Below are positions 24,786-33,390 of a DNA stretch of 64,000 nt, in pieces. The notes under the pieces are model-generated. The model was not told where the DNA came from. It made no database searches and saw nothing but the letters and a program-made list of their open reading frames with translations. The translations under genes and the position numbers were made by a program. Position 1 is the first letter of the stretch. Each line of letters starts with the position of its first letter. Source of the DNA: Pomphorhynchus laevis (taxonomy: Eukaryota; Acanthocephala; Palaeacanthocephala; Echinorhynchida; Pomphorhynchidae); the NCBI GenBank assembly GCA_012934845.2, contig WNNJ02001181.1, positions 1 through 64,000 on the forward strand, read 5' to 3'.

Positions 24786-25005
24786 AAGCTTATTAGCTCC
24801 CGGAGCACAGTTTAACACGTCCAGATATAAAATTATAAAAATGTATCCTCCAAAGGATCCTGTGAGAAAGCAAGCAACGACAGTAAGTGAAATTCCTGCC
24901 GAATAAAATTAGGATGGTCCGGAAAGCACATGGTTAGTTTAAAGAGGCTATGCCCATGCTACCACGTTAGCAAATTCTCGGAAATGCCTATTTAATATAT
25001 CACAA

Positions 25006-25080
25006 GGCAGCCGAAACGACTGATGGTAGTTCACCCTACTGATGAGTGCTGCCGGCTACCATCAGCTCGTCTAGGAGTGA
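25006..25080 (+). ncRNA. Hammerhead core blocks, satellite A unit 1
   Basis: Same layout as the unit-2 entry, 360 bp upstream. The only nearby difference is GGAAATC instead of GGAAGTC after the block, outside the core. Confidence 0.7.
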
Positions 25081-25365
25081 TAAGGAAATCTGCTCTACTT
25101 GTAATCGAACTCCGGTTTTTGGCAACATCTACAATTATGAAACTGAAGCTTATTAGCTCCCGGAGCACAGTTTAACATATCCAGATATGAAATTATAAAA
25201 ATGTATCCTCCAAAGGATCCTGTGAGAAAGCAAGCAACGACAGCAAGTGAAATTCCTGCCGAATAAAATTAGGATGGTCCGGAAAGCACATGGTTAGTTT
25301 AAAGAGGCTATGCCCATGCTACCACGTTAGCAAATTCTCGGAAATGCCTATTTAATATATCACAA

Positions 25366-25440
25366 GGCAGCCGAAACGACTGATGGTAGTTCACCCTACT
25401 GATGAGTGCTGCCGGCTACCATCAGCTCGTCTAGGAGTGA
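25366..25440 (+). ncRNA. Hammerhead core blocks in permuted order, satellite A unit 2
   Basis: Block A: GGCAGCC (25366-25372), GAAA (25373-25376), CGA. Block B: CACCCTA, CTGATGA (25399-25405), GTGCTGCC. Block C: TCG, then GTC (25429-25431), then TAGGAGTG. Stem II pairs GGCAGCC with G(T)GCTGCC (one bulged U). Stem III pairs ACGA with TCGT and extends by a perfect 10-bp helix, CTGATGGTAG (25380-25389) with CTACCATCAG (25416-25425). Stem I pairs CCTA with TAGG and CAC with GTG across a bulge. All conserved core bases are present. The strand order A-B-C is not any of the three normal permutations; a normal type I fold needs B from the preceding unit with A and C of this one. Confidence 0.75.
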
Positions 25441-25725
25441 TAAGGAAGTCTGCTCTACTTGTAATCGAACTCCGGTTTTTGGCAACATCTACAATTATAA
25501 AACTGAAGCTTATTAGCTCCCGGAGCACAGTTTAACACATCCAGATATGAAATTATAAAAATGTATCCTCCGAAGGATCCTGTGAGAAAGCAAGCAACGA
25601 CAGCAAGTGAAATTCCTGCCGAATAAAATTAGGATGGTCCGGAAAGCACATGGTTAGTTTAAAGAGGCTATGCCCATGCTACCACGTTAGCAAATTCTCG
25701 GAAATGCCTATTTAATATATCACAA

Positions 25726-25800
25726 GGCAGCCGAAACGACTGATGGTAGTTCACCCTACTGATGAGTGCTGCCGGCTACCATCAGCTCGTCTAGGAGTGA
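25726..25800 (+). ncRNA. Hammerhead core blocks, satellite A unit 3
   Basis: Identical in the core to unit 2; 360 bp downstream of it. Confidence 0.7.
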
Positions 25801-25908
25801 TAAGGAAGTCTGCTCTACTTGTAATCGAACTCCGGTTTTTGGCAACATCTACAATTATGAAACTGAAGCTTATTAGCTCCCGGAGCACAGTTTAACACAT
25901 CCAGATAT

Positions 25909-25913
<5 letters not shown>

Positions 25914-25977
<64 letters not shown>
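25914..25977. repeat. (TA)n microsatellite
   Basis: About 31 TA dinucleotides separating satellite A from satellite B; both arrays run directly into it. Confidence 0.97.
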
Positions 25978-25981
<4 letters not shown>

Positions 25982-26271
25982 GACATGGTGATTGAAATTC
26001 GTGAATCTAAGTCCAGTATATCAAGCAACACCATTTAGTATAAATGCCGTATTTCGTAAAAAATCCTGGACCGTTGTCTACTCAGCACATCCGTGCACTA
26101 CTATTATACCTGCCGTATCCATTTAGGATCCAACGAGTGCAGCGACAATTCAGCAACAACCTCTGCCTAGTGTTTAAGGATGGTCCGCACAGCAATTCGA
26201 TCTGGTTAAGAGCGTAAGCCTCAGACAATTAAGCAAAGTGTCGGAAACGCCTTTATTCACAATGTCACACA

Positions 26272-26360
26272 GGCAACCGAAACGACCAGTGTGTACCTCA
26301 TTCTACTGATGAGTGTTGCCGGGTACTCATCATTTCGATGCTGAAGTGGTCGTCTAGAAG
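26272..26360 (+). ncRNA. Hammerhead core blocks in permuted order, satellite B unit 1
   Basis: Block A: GGCAACC (26272-26278), GAAA, CGACCA. Block B: CATTCTA, CTGATGA (26306-26312), GTGTTGCC. Block C: TGGTCGTC (26347-26354) then TAGAAGTG. Stem II GGCAAC/GTTGCC, stem III ACGACCA/TGGTCGT (7 bp), stem I TTCTA/TAGAA, cleavage triplet GTC. Compared with satellite A, stems I and II have changed on both sides and still pair. The order A-B-C is again non-canonical within the unit. Confidence 0.75.
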
Positions 26361-26650
26361 TGACATGGTGATTGAAAGTCGTGAATCTAAGTCCAGTCTA
26401 TCAAGCAACACCATTTAGTATAAATGCCGTATTTCGTAAAAAATCCTGGACCGTTGTCTACTCAGCACATCCGTGCACTACTATTATACTTGCCGTATCC
26501 ATTTAGCATCCAACGAGTGCAGCGACGATTCAGCAACAACTCTGCCTAGTGTTTAAGGATGGTCCGCACAGCAATTCGATCTGGTTAAGAGCGTAAGCCT
26601 CAGACAATTAAGCAAAGTGTCGGAAACGCCTTTATTCACAATGTCAAACA

Positions 26651-26740
26651 GGCAACCGAAACGACCAGTGTGTACCTCATTCTACTGATGAGTGTTGCCG
26701 GGTACTCATCATTTCGATGCTGAAGTGGTCGTCTAGAAGT
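26651..26740 (+). ncRNA. Hammerhead core blocks, satellite B unit 2
   Basis: Same core as unit 1 of satellite B; all stem and catalytic bases kept. Confidence 0.7.
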
Positions 26741-27028
26741 GACATGGGGATTGAAAGTCGTGAATCTAAGTCCAGTCTATCAAGCAACACCATTTAGTAT
26801 AAATGCCGTATTTCGTAAGAAATCCTGGACCATGTCTACTCAGCACATCCGTGCACTACTATTATACCTGCCGTATCCATTTAGGATCCAACGAGTGCAG
26901 CGACAATTCAGCAACAACCTCTGCCTAGTGTTAAGGATGGTCCGCACAGCAATTCGATCTGGTTAAGAGCGTAAGCCTCAGACAATTAAGCAAAGTGTCG
27001 GAAACGCCTTTATTCACAATGTCACACA

Positions 27029-27117
27029 GGCAACCGAAACGACCAGTGTGTACCTCATTCTACTGATGAGTGTTGCCGGTACTCATCATTTCGATGCTGA
27101 AGTGGTCGTCTAGAAGT
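27029..27117 (+). ncRNA. Hammerhead core blocks, satellite B unit 3
   Basis: Same core as unit 1; one G is missing just after GTTGCC (linker), outside the stems. Confidence 0.68.
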
Positions 27118-27173
27118 GACATGGTGACTGAAAGTCGTGAATCGAAGTCCAGTCTATCAAGCAACACCATTTA

Positions 27174-27228
<55 letters not shown>
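27174..27228. repeat. (TA)n microsatellite
   Basis: About 27 TA dinucleotides at the end of satellite B, followed directly by the dispersed repeat. Confidence 0.97.
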
Positions 27229-27231
<3 letters not shown>

Positions 27232-27890
27232 TCGTATGAGATCATGAAGATCGATTGGAATCGGGACTGGTGATCCTTTGATGGATTCTTATTTATGTAA
27301 CGAATAGTTGCTAGGTCACACGAGGTGACTTTCGCATTGAAAACCAGCTACAGAATCCTTCCTTCATGATATCCAATTCCATACACCCTGACTACTAACG
27401 GCGCCATTGCCACAACCGTTTTCGTTTCGCCCGCTTTTTGCCACATGTTGGTAGCCCCGGGCTCATCAGAAGGCTGACTACCAACTCTTCGCCTTTTGAA
27501 ATTTGACTTATCCGAGATTCGAGCTGTCGCTCTCCGTACTTGGCTTGCGCTCTTGACTGCTAGGCTACGAATCCAGGATTACCAGATTTCACACAGTATA
27601 TGAAACCTTCCATCATGATATCCAGAAACTGCATTGTCCGAGATGCTTCTCTGGCATGCTTATTATAGATTTTATCGTATGAGATCATGAAGATCGATTG
27701 GAATCGGGACTGGTGATCCTTTGATGGATTCTTATTTATGTAACGAATAGTTGCTAGGTCACACGAGGTGACTTTCGCATTGAAAACCAGCTACAGAATC
27801 CTTCCTTCATGATATCCAATTCCATACACCCTGACTACTAACGGCGCCATTGCCACAACCGTTTTCTTTTCGCCCGCTTTTGGCCACTAA
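27229..27890 (-). repeat. Hammerhead-bearing dispersed repeat, two copies
   Basis: 27229-27558 and about 27670-27889 are direct copies of each other and reverse complements of 17341-17606. Between them is a short unrelated or diverged piece (27559-27667). The first copy carries the full core on the minus strand. The second is cut at the stem II side (CGCCCGCTTTTGGCCAC) where the palindromic element begins, so its CTGATGA block is lost. Confidence 0.85.
27375..27485 (-). ncRNA. Hammerhead ribozyme candidate, type I order
   Basis: Minus strand: CTGATGA (27469-27463), stem II GCCCG/CGGGC, GAAA at 27428-27425, AACGG/CCGTT in stem III, GTC at 27392-27390 followed by AGGG pairing with CCTT before the CTGATGA. 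Same design as 17410-17520, with the canonical T where that copy has C in CTGACGA (a position that tolerates any base). Confidence 0.6.
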
Positions 27891-27941
27891 ATGATTGTAA
27901 ATTCAATCAAATAAATCTTTGGATTTCCCGGTTTAATTTTT

Positions 27942-28027
<86 letters not shown>

Positions 28028-28112
28028 GAAAATTAAACCGGGAAATCCAAAAGATTTATTTGATTGAATTTACAATTATTTAGTTCACGCTTTCGGCTGC
28101 TGCCTTCATCAG
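27886..28112. repeat. Palindromic element ends around (TA)n
   Basis: Inverted arms of about 60 bp (27886-27944 and 28024-28084) flank a (TA)n tract at 27945-28024. The shared arm contains AAATTCAATCAAATAAATCT and GGATTTCCCGGTTTAAT. Outside the right arm, on the minus strand, 28112-28091 reads CTGATGAAGGCAGCAGCC followed by GAAA: a hammerhead-type core with a 3-bp GGC/GCC stem II, as often found near the ends of Penelope-like elements. The arms look like two copies of one element end joined tail to tail, each tail being TA repeats. Confidence 0.8.
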
Positions 28113-28818
28113 GATTTGTCACTACGCATTTTTGCACAAAAATGTCAATTTATAATATTTTTGGCGCATTGTTCTGTTCACTCTTATGTTTGTCGAGCGA
28201 ATTGTCACAATTGCTGAATGCACTCTCTACACGTTGTTAGTATATTGCCGCTTTTAACAATTGTAGCTATGGTAAGCAACATCGATGATGTACATTCGTG
28301 AAGACGAAATTCAATGAAAAGTGTACACGTCGGTGCTACAAAGGAAAGAGGTTTTGCTGCTGAAATGATTCAAAGCTCAACAAATCACAACGAAATCTCC
28401 TCAAAACAAGGTATACTCTCAAATGTTAACCACAATTGAAAGGTAAGTGACGTTTCTTTGTTTGTTAATGAGGAAGATCTACTCCCCGGTCAAAAAATTA
28501 TCAAATTTGGCTATAATTACGGCAACTAAGCCAATCGAGAAATATCTTTTGTTCCGTACATTCCTACGGGAGTTTGTTCTAAAGTTTAATAATAGAGTCG
28601 TTTTCAACAACGTAAAATTTTTGACAACTCCCTGAGAGTCTCTTTTGCGTCATTAGATCTACTAAATGAATATTATCAGTATTTATTGGAAAACCTGTCA
28701 TTAACTGGTTCAATAATGCTAAAACCAATAATGGCCTCAATTAAATTCACCAAAGCAAATTAGTTCCTACTATACTCCGTACATAACCCCACCTCACTCC
28801 TCTTCATCTCAAGGACTA
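28113..28818. other. No gene recognised
   Basis: Probably remnants of the element whose end lies at 28024-28112 followed by 5' remnants of the LINE downstream. No protein signature seen. Confidence 0.3.
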
Positions 28819-31164
28819 TTGACCTTAATTAAGTGCTCCTTAAGATCTTCCCTCCTTCAAAATTACTCTTGTTCAGCCCTGTCTTGTTTGGTAGTTTCAC
28901 TCGTTAAGAACGGTAACCACCTCAGTCTAGCCGATGTATACATCCGTCCAGAGAAGATTCACAAAAATCGTGCCCTCCTGGATGGTATTATTGATAGCGG
29001 CGACGACATGGTACTAGGTGACTTCAACGACAGAACTGGTCGATAGATTAATGCAGCACTCCGCAGAGCCAGGAACAGTTATCTTATTCACAAACCACCA
29101 TCCCCCACCTTTCATTGAACATCAACGAATTCACTACTCAACTTATTACTGATCCACGAGAGGCGGTTGATAAAACCCTTCTGTACGGAGCAGTCGCGAC
29201 AACATCTGTCCATTACTCATGATCTAATTCGCTAGCGGTTAGAAGAGGATACGCTGCTTCGTAGAAGATTCCACTTTGACCCGATCAGAGTGGCTTTCTT
29301 CCAGGCAGCAATCCAACGCTTCCCCGAATTGGTAATGAGAGTTTAACCGAATTTAATTCCTTCCTCTTTTTGCAAGCTACCGCTTTGCTTTCGACAACCT
29401 TTAAAGGTCACATTTTCAATTCCACTCCGACAAAACTCAAGGTTCTAGCTAAACTGCTAAACCTCCCTAATCTCTCTTTCTCCTTAGGCAGACCCTCTCA
29501 AATGAATACTGGCGCACCAGATATTGGTTCCAGCTGAGTAGGGATATGGCGAGCATTTCTCGTCTTAACTCTTCTCAGTCTTCCTTTTGGAAGATATTTA
29601 AGAAGGAGAAGTTTGTTCGTTGAAGGGATAGGGCTTTGGGTTGGATCGGTAGTATAGGCCTTGATAAAGTTTTGGAGGAGTTACTAGCCCTTCATAATTA
29701 TGGAGCCACGCAATCTCCGCAACCAATCCCGCATTGGGAAGACTTCAGGAGTAGAGACTTATCTGTCACAGATATTCTCAACATTTGGGGGGCTCTTCCG
29801 GGCACCTCCAAAACCGTCGCTCCACTCTCTTCCCGTGTCTGCCAGCTTTTGACAGCCGATCGAAGAAGGGGGTGGCCGTCACAATGCTATTAGCCACCCC
29901 ATCCGATGTGGCCGGCATTAACATTAGCAAGAGAATTTTTATTCCAAAAAAGTTTCCGGTCTCTTGTCAAAAAAGACCTACGGCCCATTTTGATTCAAAA
30001 TTCCCTCGTCTCGATCTACGAAAAAGCACTTGTGCGTAGAATCCGCGATCATCTGATTAGGCGAAATTTAATCACACCAAGTTTTAATGGGTTCGTCAGA
30101 GGTCGCTCGGTCCATTCAGCTGTACGTGAAGTGCATCAGCTCTGTTAGGATAATATTAATTAATTTGCTCTGGCTGTTGTCCTTGATTTTTCTGCTGCAT
30201 TTGACCGTATCTCCATCCCCTTTGTTATCTTTTCTCTAAGGTCCCTCGGGTTGTCTGCGAGAATTGTTAACAGGGTGGAGATACTGCTGTACACCAAGCA
30301 TTCTATTATGAAGACGAACCCTGATGCGCGTCAGTTCTACCCTATTACGGGTGTACCCCAAGGATCCCCTCTTTCTCCTATCTTGTGTCTTGCTGCTTCC
30401 ATTATACTTAAAATATTTAAACGTGAACAACGTCTAGTGGTATACGTTGATGATACCACATCCTTGTTCTCTGGACGCAGGTGCAAAGACGTAGTCTCAT
30501 ACATCAGCCGTTTCTTTTTAATATTAAAAGATCAGTTACCCAAGTCCAATCTTATTTTAAACTCTGCCAAATCGCAGGTGGTTGTCTTTCATCGTGCCCC
30601 TGCAAAAAAGCAAAAACTTAAGAGATTAGTACTCTCTGCGCTCTCCTCCGTTCTGACTAATCAACCACTCTCTGTCTTCACGAGTCTAGTAAAATACCTG
30701 GGGTTCACCGTTACGGTGAACTGGTCGGCGAAAGTTGACCTGGATAGACTTAAACATATCCTGAAGAGAGCTAGATGGGCTCTGAAACGGGCCCAGCATC
30801 TGTCATTGAAAGGGAAAATTCAGGTGCGCCTCTGGGGCACTTGGGCTATCTCGGGATCAGTCTTCCTTTTTAGAGGACGTCCCCCAGAGCAAAGGCTAAG
30901 GTTTCTCAAGCTCTTCGTCTCTCTATTACCCAGCATAGCCCGCCTCGATTGGACTCTTCGCGGTGTGAAATACCCCGGGTGGTTCAGTCGAAGAGCGGCG
31001 TGTTGGCTCGGCTGGAGGGCTCAGATCCCACTGGACCTGATGCCCTGAGTTATGTAAGAAGATTAAGCAGTGTCATTATATCCATACGTCTTCTTGTTTT
31101 TGTAGCTTTCGGTTTTTCTGTTTCTGACGATGAACCCTTTGTAATATTTATTTATTTAAGATAA
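28819..31164 (+). pseudogene. Decayed non-LTR retrotransposon, unassigned clade
   Basis: Endonuclease remnant at 28890-29043 (SLADVYIRPEKIHKNRALL, DDMVLGDFNDRTGR). RT from about 29940: RPILIQNSLVSIYEKALVRR, then NGFVRGRSVHSAVREVH, a stop-interrupted piece with VLDFSAAFDRISIPFV at 30175-30230, then TGVPQGSPLSPILCLAAS and the catalytic YVDD in RLVVYVDDTTSLFSGRR at 30430-30475. The stretch 30251-31048 is open for 265 codons and includes the thumb region. The GVPQGSPLSP form differs from the GVPQGSVLGP of the CR1/L2 copies here, so this is another lineage. Not active: several frameshifts and stops. Confidence 0.75.
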
Positions 31165-31399
31165 CCCTTATTATCGGCGCAGCAGAACAAAGACGTAGAT
31201 TGTACGTTTTACATTGCGCAGCGGATCAATTGACTAGATGTGCTCCATATTAAAAATTACACAAAGTAAAATATATATAAAACAACGACCAAATCAATAC
31301 AAAACATAGAATTACATTAAAGTATTTGTTATTAATTCAATATCTGGTTTACTATCGGGCATCAGTATATTTCTATTTTTGTGCATACTGTTCAAGGAG

Positions 31400-32150
31400 T
31401 GGTCTATTACATCCCCAGATCCTGTTCATCTCTTTATCGAGTATCTATGTTGGTCAATACGCTTAGACAATCCTTGTTCTTATTGACCAATATAGATCTT
31501 ATTACAGCCGTCACAAGGAATTTTATATACAACACCATCCTTGTTCAAATTAGGTTTATGTTCAAATATATTTTTTATTTTGGGCATTTTTTGATTATAT
31601 ATGACAATGCTGGGGGTGCCATTTTTAGAACGTTTAATGTGATTGATCGTTTTGCCGTTCCATTTATCATTAATATAGCGTATACCTATATATTTTGTTT
31701 CAAGTTTTTGACCTATCAATTTTGCCCTAGTACTATTTTCCATAAAATATGATTTTTTGATAGCCCAAGTATGATATATACTACTTATAAGACTTCTCTT
31801 AGTTACATCATCCCTTTTCGATTTGAGATAGACACTAGAACAGATTGCCTTTGATCTCAAGAACTGTGAGGAAACTGTAGAAATTTTCCAATCGCTAGGT
31901 ACATTACTTTCCCAGCTTACAACATTAGGGTACTCACAAATTTTTTGGGAAACCTCAGTTTCTACTTTGTTTGCAGGAGATCTAATAATCTTTATATCAA
32001 GTAAGGATAATGCACCATCTTCTTCCTTCGTTAATGTCCACTGAATATTTATATCAGCACTATTTAATCCAAAAAACAATCTGGGTCAAACGGTTCCTTT
32101 AAAAGAACAAAAGCATCATCCGCATACCTAAGCCAGGTATGATCAAGATA
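31400..32150 (-). pseudogene. Penelope-like element: RT end and GIY-YIG start
   Basis: Minus strand. The catalytic RT box WLRYADDAFVLLKE lies at about 32130-32090 (YADD at 32126-32115). After a short frame break, 32079-31480 reads the end of the RT and the linker (NIQWTLTKEEDGALSLLDIK) to VYKIPCDGCNKIYIGQ, the start of a GIY-YIG nuclease domain, with a stop immediately after. The frame beyond the stop reads EQGLSKRID, the next nuclease motif. Penelope-like elements use a GIY-YIG endonuclease for insertion. The N-terminal RT is missing here. Confidence 0.8.
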
Positions 32151-32269
32151 AATAGTCTATAATAATTATACATGCAGAATATTTTCAGATAGTAAAGATT
32201 CGAATATGTACATATTTGTACTTTATAAAACTCTGTTGAATTATTTAAAATATTTTAAACTCTGTTGAA

Positions 32270-32690
32270 TTATGTAGAATTATGTTTAATTATTTTAAAT
32301 TCTGTTTGATTATGTTGATTCATATTGAATATCGCCATTTTGGGCAATGGGCATATCCGGTTGATATCCCAATTTTCAGTCTTTTCATTCAATGCATGAT
32401 GTTTATTTTTCCAGCGCGTATAAGTACGGCATTTTTCGCCGATATCTAGAGGCATCATCTTTAGTAAATATCCCCACAAGATTTTGTTTATGTAACGCAT
32501 CTACGGTCTTAATGGCACTAGTTATATCAGACAGTGCATCTTGGAAAGATTTATACAGATCATTCAACATATAATTACTTTTAACCTCGACAAGTTCACT
32601 TGAAAAATTTGCAATAGAAGGCAGAGGTATCCCAGAACCAATATGCAAAGTTTCACAAGACGCTGGCATTTACCATTGCTTTTGCTAATA
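32270..32690 (-). other. Open minus-strand remnants upstream of the Penelope-like element
   Basis: Two overlapping minus-strand reading pieces (32669-32403 and 32500-32270) beginning MPASCETLHIGSGIPLPSIA. They may be the N-terminal region of the same element or of another repeat. No motif recognised. Confidence 0.25.
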
Positions 32691-32935
32691 ATACTATTTG
32701 GCGAAGCCGTAGTGCTGGTTTAGCACTCAATGGGGTTACTAGAGGTGTTCTAATAACTCATACACATGATTCGTTTATTTCGGTCTGCTAGTCATCCTCT
32801 GCATCTAGCAGTGAGATGGATCTGGTACTGATGAGCTATTGTGATGACGAAACGGTATCTATTACTGTTTTCGTTTTTATTTCTCGCCGGGCTTATATGA
32901 TTACGAAAATTCACGCGGAATAGTATCATTTGACA
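32690..32935 (+). repeat. Dispersed repeat with type III-like hammerhead, left copy
   Basis: About 245 bp matching 36704-36940 in direct orientation. Starts TGCTTTTGCTAAT, ends near GGGCTTATATGATT. The core is C-B-A ordered: GTC at 32783-32785, stem I TGCTAG/CTGGTA, CTGATGA at 32828-32834, GAAA at 32849-32852. Stem II is damaged (GCTAT against ATGAC; GTCAT would pair), so this copy is probably inactive. Confidence 0.65.
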
Positions 32936-32984
32936 TATATTCATGTTAAAAGTGAGCCGATATAAAGAAACCTGCGCTCGTATT

Positions 32985-33390
32985 AAAAACGAATTATTTT
33001 TACGTGGCAAATGCGTGCCGGCGTACTCTTACATGACCAGCAACTTAATTCTCCGTGACATCCGCCATATCCGCCACCTTATCGACTTTCGTTCTTGTAT
33101 GTATCTTCTTTCATCGCTTCTCTGCCCTAAAATCGATTACTGCATCAGCCTTTTCGCAAATTCTCCAAAATTCATCATCCTACCCCTACAACGAATAATC
33201 AACTCAGCCGTTCGAGTGCTGATTCGTCTACGTCGCTTCGACCACACATCCACATATCTCGCACAACCTTCCTGGCCCACCATCCACATCTGCATCAAAC
33301 TCCGCCTTCTTGTAATTTTTCGTCTCATAGCTGTCGGCTCCCCATCGTTCATCAACCTTCCTTTCTTAGACGACACTCGCCAACTCATGT
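32985..33390. mobile_element. L2 3' end with inverted 5' part
   Basis: 32985-33034 is the L2 3' UTR in reverse (ACGTGGCAAATGCGTGCC). Directly joined at about 33035 is a forward fragment of the RT C-terminus (NLILRDIRHIRHLIDFRSCM ... SPSFINLPFLDDTR). One strand in sense and the adjoining part inverted is the signature of twin priming during LINE insertion. Confidence 0.7.

Larger units (their letters stand above)
24786..25912 (+). repeat. Satellite A, 360-bp units, 3.1 copies
   Basis: Head-to-tail units of exactly 360 bp starting at 24786, 25146 and 25506, plus a partial one at 25866 that ends in (TA)n. Units are almost identical to each other. Non-coding. Each unit carries the blocks of a hammerhead ribozyme (see ncRNA entries). 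Homologous to the neighbouring satellite B, sharing TCGGAAA-GCCT, CCGAAACGAC and CTGATGAGTG words in the same order. Satellites encoding hammerheads are known in schistosomes, cave crickets and salamanders. Confidence 0.95.
25979..27173 (+). repeat. Satellite B, 377-380-bp units, 3.2 copies
   Basis: Head-to-tail units starting with TGACATGG at 25981, 26361, 26740 and 27117, the last cut by (TA)n. Units differ by a few single-base changes and 1-bp indels. Diverged homologue of satellite A with the same block order, so both descend from one ancestral repeat. A reversed, diverged fragment lies at 41877-42060. Confidence 0.95.

Noticed and set aside
25006-25100. A canonical hammerhead using GAAA downstream of CTGATGA in satellite A (GGAAATC at 25084)
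   Set aside because: Units 2 and 3 have GGAAGTC there and no matching stem II; the upstream GAAA pairs properly in every unit.
24786-27173. CRISPR-like look of regularly spaced repeats
   Set aside because: Units of 360-380 bp are homogeneous throughout with no spacers, and the context is a eukaryotic genome.
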